A DNA stretch of 64,000 bases from Carnegiea gigantea (taxonomy: Eukaryota > Streptophyta > Magnoliopsida > Caryophyllales > Cactaceae): assembly GCA_029747015.1 (NCBI GenBank), contig JAKOGI010002417.1:7501-71500 (forward strand). The letters run 5' to 3'. The notes beneath the pieces are model-generated. The model searched no databases, had not been told where the DNA came from, and worked only from the letters and a program-made list of their open reading frames with translations. The number at the start of each line of letters is the position of its first letter. Position 1 is the first letter of the stretch. Positions 22,568 to 34,320 of this stretch are shown here, piece by piece. Made by a program: the position numbers and the translations under genes.

Positions 22568-23783
22568 ATCCTATAATCTAGATTACGTTTGTACTCATCA
22601 AGAGGATACTTTTGCTTCATCAACATGGTACTTTTAGATGATCTATGTTACATATAAGTTTGTCGCTCGGTTGCCCATGTTTTTTTTTTATCTTTTTATT
22701 TGTAGTCTCCTTTATATATTAAAAAAAATCATGTGAATGTTACTTTAAAATTTTAAAATAAGATTAATTAAATGTTGACTTTTATTTTTCTAATGTTTGT
22801 TATATAAAGATTATATAATTTTTTTAATAAATACAAGAAGAGCAGGTGAATTCGTTATCATTGACGCCAGAAGTTAACGTGTCATATATCAAGGCATTTA
22901 GCATAATTTTTAGTTTTGTTTTGACTGCCTACAATGTTTATCATATTTACATTGTATCTTTTATAACCATCCGTTTTTTTGTTTAATTGTTGAGTTCTAA
23001 TGGTTGTGTATGAAGTTGCTATCTATTCATATTTTTCAATAAGTTTGAGTCATCTTTTCTAAATTACGATATGAACTTTGTCTACAATGGACATTCATCT
23101 ATTATTTTAATCATATATATATACACTAGTGTTATCTACCTTGCTATGTAAGGACTTGAGTTAATTTTGTTATTAAAAATAATTAAAATATATTGATTTA
23201 TTAAAATAAGTTAAATTTTGTATGATAGAATAACTATTATGCTATCGTAATCGTTCATAGAAATATAGGTTTTCTCTTGTTTTCAATTACATCACTTAAA
23301 ATTATATTTTTTTGATATTAAAATTATTTATTTAATTAGGTTAAGTTTTTAACCTTTAATATGCAAGTCATAATCTTGTCATTTGGTGCATTATGTATTT
23401 TTTTCCAATATGGTTTAGTTAAGAATATGTTACTATTCTACTAACTATTGCATAAATTATTCATTAAGTGGTTTCATTAAGTAGTCAATTCTTTTAATTT
23501 AATGTAGCATTGTGTTAAATTAGCTTTACTTTTGTGTAACTATTCAAATGCCTATGTAGTTAGATTTTGTAAAATTAAATTTCAATCGCAAAGTAATAAT
23601 ATATATAATAACATATAGTGAATCCTAATTTTTTTTTTCTTTTGTAGGTTAATAAATCCTAGTTACTAATATTAATGTTAATTAATATGAGTCAACTAAT
23701 ATCCACCAATTACAACTTACCAATTCATTATTTTATGTCACATCAGCTTGCTACATGTCATTCATATATGATTTGTATCCAAC

Positions 23784-23788
<5 letters not shown>
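22568..23788. other. AT-rich non-coding DNA
   Basis: Strongly AT-rich sequence after the protease remnant. No gene or repeat boundary could be supported. Confidence 0.5.

Positions 23789-23853
<65 letters not shown>
23789..23853. repeat. (TA)n microsatellite
   Basis: About 65 bases of almost pure TA repeats, interrupted by one TGA. Confidence 0.95.
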
Positions 23854-23856
<3 letters not shown>

Positions 23857-23942
23857 ATGATGTGCAAAGTGTCTATTTTCATGCAGGCCAATAAAGCGAA
23901 AAGTTACACTATCACTCCAAACATTTTTTTAATGTACATTTC

Positions 23943-24375
23943 AGCCGTGTTCGGCAACGGCGTTTTTGATAGCGTTAGTGTTTTGACCAGGTCAATACAC
24001 TAATTAGTTAACTTTTAGTGTTCGGTAAACTAGTGTTTTGAGTAGCATTTCAAGTAGCGTTTAACGTTTTAAGTAGCGTTTTTGAAAAGCTAATAGTATT
24101 AACGTTTGGCATTTAAAAGTAGTGTTTTATAGTTTTTATCCAAAAAATATCCTTTAAAAATTTTATCTTTGAAAAGTATCTATATTTTTTTATGTCAATT
24201 TACATTAATCAGCTAGCATAACAGCTAAATTTATCGAACGCATTAGTTTCAATCGCTGGTCTAAATAACTATCTGCTTACAGCTAAATTAGAAACGCTAT
24301 CCGCTATCTAAACAGCTATCCGTTACCTGAATCATTATCCGCTACCTAAATAGCTAATTTTGCCGAATAGGGCCT
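23943..24375. mobile_element. MITE-like element with imperfect inverted ends
   Basis: The left end AGCCGTGTTCGGCAA and the reverse complement of the right end, AGGCCCTATTCGGCAA, share GGC/CTATTCGGCAA-type sequence. The interior is rich in AGCGTTT and AGCTAT words and has no coding capacity. At about 433 bp it fits a non-autonomous DNA transposon. No clear TSD was seen, so the superfamily is not assigned. Confidence 0.65.
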
Positions 24376-24553
24376 TCTATTACCAAACTTCTGAGAACCC
24401 ATAAAGCAACTGTCAAACACGTATTGTACGAAACAATCTATTGATTCTAGTCTCCTAAATTCAGTCTACCAAAATCTCTACAAAGGAATTTTTTAATTAA
24501 TAAAGTACACTTTCTGAGAACTACAGTCAGATGATATTAGCAACACCCGCCCA

Positions 24554-25470
24554 TTGTCGAGTTCTCCACCATTCAAAATTGTAGTAGGTATGCGCAATTG
24601 CTCTAAGAGCATTGATCATATCTTTGTCAACTGTCCAATCGCTAGCAGGTATGGGATCTGGTTGCAGCTCATCAATGGCCACACACGCAATATTTTCAAT
24701 TGCTTGAGTTGGAGGTTAGAGAAGAACTTCATAGCCTTCACCATCTAAGAACAAAGACATGTATAAAATGGCTACATTGTTTTGGAGTATCTGGAAAGTA
24801 AGAAATAGGTTTATGCTAAGCAACGAGTTTTTTTCCCAATTACAGACCCTCATCATAGCTAAACGGTCATGGGCAGAATGGATGGCTAGATTAAAGTTGA
24901 GCCTTCATGATCAACAACCACCTCCATGCTCATCCACTTCCACCACCGCTTCCATCCATTTCATCAAGTGGCATCCTCCATCTCTGGCGTCAATTAAAAT
25001 CAATTGTGACCGGTCTAAAACTAACCAAGGTGCGGCCATTGGATTCATCATTTGCGACTATTTAGGCAGGTGCTTATTTATAAGTGTGTCAAATTTGGAT
25101 AATACATCCACCCTGCTGAAGCAACGACCATGAGGCAAGGAGTTGACTAGGCTATCCAATCTCGCTATAAGACTATCATTGTTCAGGGAGATAACAACAT
25201 CCCTATTTAGGCAGTACGGGGTGATATTAGTCCTCCATGGGCTATTGACACTATGGCACAAGATATTCAGGTCCTTCTACATCAAACAGGCAGTTTCTAA
25301 GTCCAGCATGTTTACCGTGAAAGCAATGTATTGGCAAATTGGTTAGCAAAGACTGACCATCTTCTACCTGCTTACAGTTTTTTTATTTGTCTTCCGCCAT
25401 TCCCTACCAAGCATCTACATATGTTAATGGATGATAACATACATAGATGCCTTAAAAGAAGAGTTGCTTA
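24554..25470 (+). pseudogene. LINE (L1-type) 3' remnant: zinc-binding and RNase H-like domains
   Basis: Two adjacent segments fit the C-terminal end of plant L1-type LINE polyproteins. The first, near 24590-24690, reads SIDHIFVNCPIASR, the zf-RVT signature. The second, near 24960-25400, reads KWHPPSLASIKINCDRS and, after frame changes, YKTIIVQGDNNIPI and VLANWLAKTDHLLPA, which are the start, middle and end of the RNase H-like (RVT_3) domain. Stops and frameshifts separate the parts. The upstream RT domain is absent. It could instead derive from a captured single RNase H-like gene, but the order with zf-RVT favours LINE. Confidence 0.7.
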
Positions 25471-26580
25471 GTGTTTTGATGTTGAACTTACCCTTTTCCA
25501 ATATATATACACACGCATATATTATACATACGTACATTTTTTCCTTTTCATCATAATTTAGGCTAAATATAAACACAACTGCTTGTATTTTTACAGTAGT
25601 AAAAATAACTATTGAGAAATATATATTTTATTATTACGTTAGAGTTGAGAATTTTAACTAAGCCGTGCGAAGAACAATACAAACAATTGAATACATTATT
25701 TATTTTCGGGGTGTTTTCCACGCTATTTCTACAAAATTTGAAGTCATCATCATCATTCAGAGTTCTGCTTCAAAAAGGAAGTGTGTTGTGTGTCATGTAC
25801 ATTTTTACATGCTTGAATCTATAACTATTTTACAATACGTTGAAGTACCCTAATACTAACTTTTTAAACACCATAAATTTATTACAGTATTTTTGTAAGA
25901 TATTTTACGTATTTATGTAGTATCATCTAATAAGTTTATACTTAATATGCATTCTAGATACACTAATACTATGGTCCAATGAACCTTTCCTGTGGGGATG
26001 TGAATCATTCTATTAACTTAAGAATTTATTTTGACAATCTGTGACATTTAGTAGTACATATTTGACATGCATGAGAACAAGCCACAAGATTTTATGGACA
26101 ATCAAAAATTATACTATGTACTTCATAAGGATAAAAGTGAATTCTTATATAAAATTGTGATAATAAAATATTAATTTAAAATATGAGCCACTTTTGTCGA
26201 AATGGGAAAAAAACTTACAATTTTGCTTCGATATATAACTAGTATTTTCCATACCCATGCGATGCATAGGAATTCTTATAAGTCCTTAATAGTACTAATT
26301 GGGGCATTTATTTTATTATCATGTAATGCATTATTTTTGGTAATATGGGGAGTAATGTTGGTAACATAATATAATGAATTATCATAATTGAACATTGTCT
26401 CCTTTTTTCCTTGGAAAGAAAATCTTTCAAATTGTAGTTGATTTTTTTTTTTTTTTGGGGAAAGAAAATCTTGCATATGTGATTTACTAACTTATATTTA
26501 ATACAAAACGAAAACTATTATTTATCTTAAAATTTTATGGTAGTGACATGTGCCAAAAATGTAGAGGGTTTGTTTTGTTT
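25471..26580. other. AT-rich non-coding DNA
   Basis: No coding or repeat structure was recognised beyond a poly-T run at about 26442-26455. Confidence 0.5.
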
Positions 26581-26601
26581 TAATATATATATATATATAT
26601 G

Positions 26602-26658
<57 letters not shown>

Positions 26659-26706
26659 TGTATGTATGTATGTATTATATATGTATATATATATATTATA
26701 TATATA

Positions 26707-26746
<40 letters not shown>

Positions 26747-26759
26747 GTGTATATATATA

Positions 26760-26795
<36 letters not shown>

Positions 26796-26914
26796 ATATA
26801 TATATATAATATATATATATGTACATATATATAGAGAGAGAGAGAGAGAGAGACCACACACACACATATATGTATGTATGTATGTATGCATCTATAAATA
26901 TATATGTGTGTGTG

Positions 26915-27000
<86 letters not shown>

Positions 27001-27001
27001 T
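26581..27001. repeat. Compound microsatellite (TA)n, (GTAT)n, (GA)n, (TG)n, (CA)n
   Basis: About 420 bases of short tandem repeats: long TA tracts, GTAT words near 26658-26675 and 26870-26885, (GA)n at about 26833-26852, then alternating TG and CA tracts. The predicted ORFs here encode only Tyr-Ile or Thr-His repeats and are artefacts. The array resumes at 37645 on the other side of the inserted Sirevirus. Confidence 0.95.
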
Positions 27002-28507
27002 TGTTGAATTAGAGAGTACACAACCACAAGAGGGGGGTGAATTGTGGTGTTCGATTTTCGCAAGTTGCTGACAAACAGTCTTAGACCCTGTTCTCACAGG
27101 TTGTTTCTGAGATAAGTAGAAGCGAAAATCCAACAAAATTGAATGCGGAAATAATAGACACAGGATTTTTACGTGGAAAACACCTCTAGCCCAACTGAGG
27201 TTAAAAACCACGACCTACCTCGTGTAGGATTTAAACACTTCACTAAACGGGCTAATCACGTTACAATAGTAACACACCTTGTTACAACTTGTAACACACG
27301 TAACCTGTCTTCCCTAAGACAAGTTACCCCACGTCCAAAATCCCCTTGATTTGGACACACACTCTTCTCACTCTTGTGAAAGAAGAATATAAAGGAAAAA
27401 CACCCTATTACAATGCTTCTTTAACTAAGCTAATATAGGGTACAATGAAGTCCTAGTATGCCAACTTTGAAAACTCAATTAATTCACTCACAAGGCTCGG
27501 TTTTCTTTTCAAACGTTTTAGCTTATGAACTCAGATTTTTTTCTCTTTGAAAACCGATGTCTCCAAGATTGTAAGAAGCCGCCTTTTATAGTGCTTGGAA
27601 AACAATTCATCAAATTTTTGGAAACTAAAAAATCTGAAGAATATAGAATCCTTTACCCACAAGGGATGGAAAAACTATTTCTGAAATTTTTGAAAACTAA
27701 AATCCTAGAGAAAATAGAATCCTTTAGCTACAAGGGATAAGGTGACATGAGCTGAAAACACTTCCTGAACCGCGTGCATAAGGCGGTGTTCTTTAGCAGC
27801 TAGCCCATGTTTTTCTCAACTACCTTATCCACTTGCCAAAAATTGGATATTCTTTTTATTCAAAAAGATTTTGCAAATCCCTTAAGATTTTTGATAACCG
27901 TTTTTTAGGGTAAAGAATAAGATACTCCATAGAAAAATCTTTCTTGCAAATCTTTGAAGAAGCTGCTCAAAATCCAAAAGATAAAAATCGTGCAAAGCAG
28001 TTTTTCGCAGCTTATTCTGGAAACACCCTGATCGCCCTGTTTCCAGGGTTGTTCTGAAGGGTGATCCGAAATATTTTCCGAAAAGCAAAACCGTTTCCAG
28101 TGAGTGGTAAATTAAAACTTTCTAATTGGCATATTAACAAGAGTCTAAAAATATAAAACCAAATCAAATCAAGACATCTTGTTGTAACCACTAGTCATCT
28201 TGTAGAACGACTTTGCTGCAAACACTTTACAGAATATGCTTCAAACACCGCACGGAACCTGTTTGTCACAGCTGCACATATCTTATGTTTCAAACACTTC
28301 TCAGGATATGCTTTAAAACACCTCACAGAACCTGTTCCTCACAGGTGTTCTTACATTACTGACTTGAGTACCTGTTCTTGATAAACCATTAGTCAAGCAG
28401 TTTTACTACATTGAGAACAGCAGTAAGGTCCTGTTTGGAAAGCCTGTTTGGAGCAACAACAACAACACTTGGATTTGTTATCATCAAAACTTTATACATT
28501 CTAACAA
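27002..28507 (-). repeat. 3' LTR of the younger Sirevirus (1506 bp)
   Basis: On the plus strand it runs TGTTGAATTAGAGAG to TACATTCTAACA. Direct repeat of 36140-37644. Confidence 0.95.
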
Positions 28508-28521
28508 ATTCCCCCTTTTTG
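28508..28521 (-). other. Polypurine tract of the younger Sirevirus
   Basis: Plus-strand AATTCCCCCTTTTT is AAAAAGGGGGAATT on the element strand, directly before the LTR. Confidence 0.82.
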
Positions 28522-28983
28522 ATGATGACAAACCAAGTGACCATATTGACTTTCAAGGGCAATTTAAGTGATTTGTACCAATTATTCAAATTCACATGAA
28601 GCAGTTAGTATCGAAAAGATTGTAAGAAAATTAACTCGTCCATGGCAGAACTAAAACAATATTGGTCAACCTATCTTCCCCCTTTTGGCATCATTAAAAA
28701 GTAGGGGCGAACAGTCAAACAGAGGGTGTTTGCCATCACCACCACTTGGGTAATGGAGGAAAGTCAACAGGCGATACACTCAAGTATTTTGGTACGGTAA
28801 TGAGATTGGCCATCCTAATCACACACAAGCAATTCACAACAAAAAGCAAGCAAGGCAAAGCCAATCAAAAAATAAGATATCCTGTCATTCATCAAAAGAG
28901 TGCAACAGAGTACAAACTGATTCACCAAGAGAAGTGAGAACAGGCTATGAGAACAACAGATGGGAACAGCTCATGAGGGGTGT
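28522..28983. other. Non-coding 3' region of the younger Sirevirus
   Basis: Spacer between the extra ORF and the polypurine tract. It carries the same CCCCCTTTTGGCATCATT word (28677-28694) as the older copy. Confidence 0.5.
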
Positions 28984-30939
28984 TTAAGGCGCAGAAGGAG
29001 AAAATTTTGCTGAAAGTGAAGAGAGAAGGGCGAGGAGATCTGCATGGCGTTTTGCATTTAGAGCTTTTTCCTCGTCCAGGGCAGCCTTTACAGTGTTAAG
29101 CTCAGCACTGAGGTGAGAGTTTTCTTCCAAAGCAGCCTCAAGCTTGGTTGAGGAACTGCCCGGAACAGGAGGACGGGGTGTTCTGGTCCCCTATTCTGAG
29201 GCAGACCCTTCAATCAAAGCATACCCACACCCCATAAGGGTGTTACTCCCGATCTCATCAATGAACTGAGCGCTCACCTTCTTCTGCAGTGTCACCCCAA
29301 AGTGCTCAAATGCACTAGTCAGAAAGAAGCCGTATCCCAGATCATGTTCCCTAGAGGTGTTTTCAATTCTTGCAATATGTCGAATCATGATGGCAGGAAG
29401 GTTGATTGGCTCTTCCTTGTCCATCAGATCCATCAAACATTGATCCATGGCATCAGTAAGATTGCGACCCTGGCCCCTGGGGATGACATTCTTGATGATA
29501 AACCAGAATATCAATTGATGGAGCGATGTCATGTCCCCTTTCTTCACGGACTTGGGTGTTTGGAGGCTTGATTGCTGGCTAAATTTCTGGGAGAGCTCCA
29601 ACAGCCTGGCTGTCCCTAGAATAGTCTTGTCTTCTCTCACATATATATCAAAGCCTGTGGAGGGAATCCCCAGAATGTCCCCTAATGTCTTCGCATCAAA
29701 GCGAAGCTGCTTCCCATTAACAATACTTGTCACGACTCCTTCGGTGACAGTGCAGTTGGCATAGAACTCTGCCAACTCATGTACAGAACACCCCAACTGG
29801 GTGTTTGTAAACAACTCATACCACCCCTGTGCATGCAGCTTGTGCAGAAACACCCCCAGTCCCTGTTCCTCAAAATATTTGACCTTTATAATTTTGCCCC
29901 TGACAACCCGTCTCTGAATCAATTGGGTCCGTTTGGCTGAGATTGCAGACGGGGTAGATTTCTTGGCTCGTTTAGGTTGGGGCTCAGTAGGACGGTCTTG
30001 GGTGGAGGCATGTTTGAGGGAGGCTTTTCTCTTGGGAGTTTTGAGGGGTGATGGTTTTGGTGTAGGAAGAGGCTTATTCTCTGAGGACTCTGAGAACACG
30101 GGCGTGCCCTGTTTGAAGGCAGTGTTCTCAGTGTCGCTATCTGATGAAGGCTCAGAGGAGGAATCAATCTCCTCAATAACAGGGGCTGACTGTTTGGCAG
30201 GACGAGGAGTGGAGTGAAAAGCTATTCGGGCTGATTTTCTTGTGGGTCTGTTTGTGGGTTTGGCCGAAGAGGGGATTTGTGGTTTTGGTTTGACAGGGGG
30301 TTCACTTTTTGAGGGCGCTTCAGTCTGGCCGCTTTTAGGCCTTGATGGTGGTCGTGTTCTTGGCATTCTAGTACGCCTAGCCACAATTTTATATCATTTA
30401 CGTTTCTCACCGGTTGGTGGTACCGGTGTGGCTTGTTCAGGCTTCACAGGAGACTCCTCCATTTGACCACTACTTCCCCCTTCTTCTTTTGACAAATCCT
30501 CCCCTAGGTCATCCCTAAAAACTTCAAGCCCTGTTTCTGACCCTGTTTCCTACTCAGGAAACAGCCCAAACGAATTGATGTCATCTAACCCATGGTCCAA
30601 CAGAAAGAGTTCATCTAAAGCTCCAATTTCTCTTTCAGATGCCCCAACAAGTTCTTGGGGTTGACATGCACCCGTTTCACCAAACAAAATCAATTCTCAC
30701 CCAAATTTGTACGGGATGTCTTCCAATTTCAAATTCACTGTTCTAAGGTCGATACTTTTCAAAAACCCAAAAGGTTTATAGGCAATGGGTTGAGGAGGTT
30801 CAGTATTTTTACCTTCCATGAGGGCCGTCAGAAATTATGTAGGTGTAAACAGGGCTGTGGCTATTTGCAAGGCTGTGCCCTGTGTCTGGTTGCCCTGGGA
30901 CAAGGTCGAGGAGCTCTCGAAGCTAATGGGGAACGCCAT
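28984..30939 (-). pseudogene. Sirevirus extra (env-position) ORF, nearly complete
   Basis: Likely original span: ATG read at 30939 to TAA at 28984-28986. The N-terminal third (30939-30385) has stops near 30835, 30700, 30552 and 30391. The 397-codon stretch 30384-29191 is open: a Pro/Ser/Lys-rich basic segment, then the putative plant transposon protein domain starting VVRGKIIKVKYFEEQGLGVF and including IPRGQGRN. A TAG at 29191-29193 (CAG-type codon in the older copy) cuts off a C-terminal coiled-coil tail of about 68 codons. Sirevirus ORFs here are called envelope-like by position; I see no clear transmembrane segment, so a structural or DNA-binding role is equally possible. Confidence 0.82.
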
Positions 30940-31370
30940 TTTTCAGAGGAAGGAGAGAGATTAGGGTTTCTTGAACAGAGTTTCAAAGCAAGAGAGTTTC
31001 GGTGGAGGTGAGAGATTGAGCAAGAGCTTTAAAGGGAGAGAGAGACGTGCGAAATCTTTAAAAGATTTTGCCCGTTTTTGCAACGGACTTTAGCATTTAT
31101 TGCGCACGCCTCGGGAAGAGATTAGCAGTTTTCAATTTGTTGCACACATTTGACAAACAAGAGGCGTACCTGTTCCTGATGCTTGTTCTTGAGGTTACTT
31201 GCTCGGTAACATTGGACAATAAGGGCAATCTCATTAGACCTCAACGAGTGTCAGCAAGTTGCAAACCTCACATATGCTAAACATAGCACACAAGTTGATT
31301 GCAAACAAAAATTTAACATATTGTACCCGTCACTTTTAAATTTTGCAAACAGGGAGAGAGAACAGGTTGG
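30940..31370. other. Intergenic spacer between pol and the extra ORF
   Basis: About 430 bases without coding signal on the element strand. Because pol ends well upstream of the extra ORF, stop suppression at the pol end cannot express that ORF in this copy; a separate transcript or splicing would be needed. That is inference. Confidence 0.5.
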
Positions 31371-34320
31371 TCAGGTTGTTCTAATTAAGCCTAGTTCGAG
31401 TCTATTCCTTTCAAATTATTCTCTACTCAATGCCTTTGTGAATATATCAGCAATTTGATTCTCAATGGCACAAAAATTCATTGAGATTACTCCTTTTTCA
31501 ACATTGTCCCTTAGAAAATGATGACGAATGTCAATATGTTTTGTTCTTTTGTGTTGACATGGATTTTTGGCAATGTTAATTGCACTTGTATTGTCACAAT
31601 AAATAGGAATGCATCCTATGTCAACACAAAAGTCCTTGAGTTGTTGTCTTATCCATAATAACTGAGCACAACAAGATGCAGCTGCCACATACTCAGCTTC
31701 TGCTGTGGACAAGGCAACAGAGAGTTGTTTCTTGGTTTCCCAAGATATCAAACAAGGTCCAAGAAAGTGAGCCATACCTGAGGTGCTTTTCCTATCAACC
31801 AAGAAACCTGCATAATCAGCATCAACATACCCAACAAGATCGAAGTTACACCCTCTAGGATACCATAAGGCTAGATCAGGTGTATGTTTTAAGTATCTTA
31901 AAATCCTTTTTACAGCCTTAAGATGAGTTTCTTTAGGGTTAGACTGAAAACGTGCACATAGACCAACACTGAAAACAATGTCAGGTCTACTAGCCGTCAG
32001 GTATAGGAGTGACCCTATCATGCCCCTATAGGATTTCTCCTCTACTGAGGGACTACCATCATCCATTACTAACCTGGTTGAGGGAGAGATGGGAGTATCA
32101 ATGGGCTTGGCTGACTCCATCTTAAAACGCTTAAGTAACTCTCTGATATACTTTTGTTGATGGATCATGGTGCCATTTGAGGTTTGCTTGATTTGCAAGC
32201 TTTTAACATCCATTTGATATAACTTGATCTCCATGTGGGCTGCAAAAGCTATCAAGATTCGAATGGCTTCCATCCTTGCAACAGGTGCAAAAGTCTCTTC
32301 ATAATCAATTCCCTCTTCTTGGTTGTAGCCTTGAACCACCAGCCGGGCCTTGTTCCTAGTGACTGTTCCGCACTCATCTAGCTTGTTACGGAACACCCAC
32401 TTGGTTCCAATGATTGTTCTATCCTCTGGCCGTGGCACAAGGTGCCTTACCTTATTTCTTTCGAACTGATGGAGTTCTTCTTACACGGCTGTGACCCAAT
32501 CTGAATCTGCAAGAGCTTCATTAATATTCTTAGGCTCAATGTTTGAGAGAAAAGCATAGAAAGCACAGAAATTTTTAAGCCTAGATCTAGTTTGAACTCC
32601 TGCATTAATATCAGACAAAATTTGATCAAGAGGATGTGAACTTTGGTATTTCCGTGATCGTGGTGAAAGTGAGTTCACAGATATGCTCTCCATCCTAGTT
32701 GGAATACTTGGCGAAACAAGTTCAGGTCCTGTTCTCAAGCCTGTTTGGGAGCCTGTTCCTGAAATTATCTCATAAGGGTTCAGCTGATGTTGTCCCGAAC
32801 AGGGTTCCACCCTGTTTCCCCCTGTTTGGTTCACACCCTGCCTACCTTCTTGAAGAACAGCTTTAGGCCTTGATCTCTCAGGTTGATCCTTACCTGGTTC
32901 ATCTTGAAGCAGCATGTCTTTTTAACAAGACCTAGTTCGAGGTCTTCCTCCTGTGCATCATTCTCACTTAGAGAGTTAGTTTCATCAAAAAGCACATGCA
33001 CACTTTCTTCAACACACAAGGTTCTCTTATTAAACACTTTGTATGCCTTACTATGTGAGGAGTAACCGAGGAATATTGCCTCGTCACTCCTTGGATCAAA
33101 TTTCCCTAAGGCATCCTTTCCATTATTATGCACAAAACATTTACACCCAAAAACTCTCAAATGCAAAATATTTAGTTTTCTTCCTTCGAGGATCTCATAA
33201 GGAGTTTTGTTAAGAACAGGTCTAATCATGCATCTATTTATAATGTAACATGATGTGTTTAAAGCTTCAGCCCAAAAATTTCTAGGAAGACCGCTAGCAA
33301 CAAGCATTGTTCTAGTCATATCCTCTAGAGTACGATTTTTGCGCTCTACCACCCCGTTCTGTTGGGGTGTTCTTAGAGCTGAAAAATTGTGATCAACACC
33401 ATGCTCATTACAATAGTCAATAAAGCTCGAATTTTCAAATTCTGCACCATGGTCAGACCTTATGCATACCAAAGAATGTCCTACCCTCTTTTCAGTCTTT
33501 TTAATGAAAGCAAGAAATTTTTTAAAAGTTTCATCTTTAGAAGCCAAAAACAAAGTCCAAGTGAAACGAGAGTAGTCATCCACTATCACAAGCACATACC
33601 TCTTGCCACCTCGGCTCATGATCCTCATTGGACCACATAGATCCATATGTATTAATTCAAGGGGTCGAGTAGTGCTTATACACTTTTTAGACTTAAATGA
33701 ATTTTTGACTTGTTTGCCTTTGGCACATGCATCACATACCCTGTCATCATTGAATTTAATGGAAGGTAAGCCAACTACTAAATCTTTGGTTACAAGTTTG
33801 TTCAAAAGAGAATAGCTTGCATGACCTAGTCTTTTGTGCAAAAGCATAACATCATCTTTTAAGGCACTCAAACAAGTCAAATTATTTTGCGGAAGAGTAG
33901 AAATACACACTTTATAAATATTTTTGTGTCGCTTCCCCCTCAACACAACATCTCCTGTGTTCATGTTTACAACCAAGCAACGTGTTGGAGAGAACACTAC
34001 TAGGTTGTCTTTGTCACACAGTTGGGACACACTTAGCAAGTTGTGTTTTAAACCATCCACAAAATAAACATTGTCAATTGAATGGGAGAGTAACCACCTA
34101 TCTTACCTATACCGACAATTGTCCCAGATTTGCCGTTTCCAAATGCCACACTCCCTCCTTCTGATGCTGTAAGTGAGAGAAAATTGGATTTTTCACCAGT
34201 CATATGCCTCGAACACCCACTGTCAACATACCACAGCTGCCTGTTCCCTAGACTGTTTCCTGCACTGTTTGCTGGGTTGTTTGCTGGGTTGTTCTCTCTC
34301 ACTTCAGCCTACAAAACAAA
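31371..34320 (-). pseudogene. pol: Sirevirus pol, younger copy (RT core deleted, frameshifted)
   Basis: Protease D-S-G-C-S-R-H-M-T-G lies near 34215. Integrase (about 33670-33040) keeps HMDLCGP, RSDHGAEF and VVERKNRTL. Lesions: TAG near 34310 just after gag, frameshift near 34085, one-base deletion near 32925, TAA near 32483 and TAA at 31416-31418. In the RT the sequence passes straight from YQMDVKS to LQIKQTSN at about 32200. The older copy has about 360 bp there, including AFLNG, the thumb-side KALYGLKQ region and YVDDIIFG. The loss keeps the reading frame but removes the RT catalytic core. RNase H (SDADYAG-like [16 protein letters not shown]) is intact to the TGA at 31371-31373. Confidence 0.9.

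Noticed and set aside
22284..22637. A 117-codon frame over the protease exon 2
   Set aside because: It is out of frame with the conserved protease reading SDLTW to FGCGH and is only its shadow.
26580..27211. Open frames of Tyr-Ile and Thr-His repeats (62-149 codons)
   Set aside because: They are translations of the TA/CA/GA microsatellite on both strands, with no codon bias or homology.
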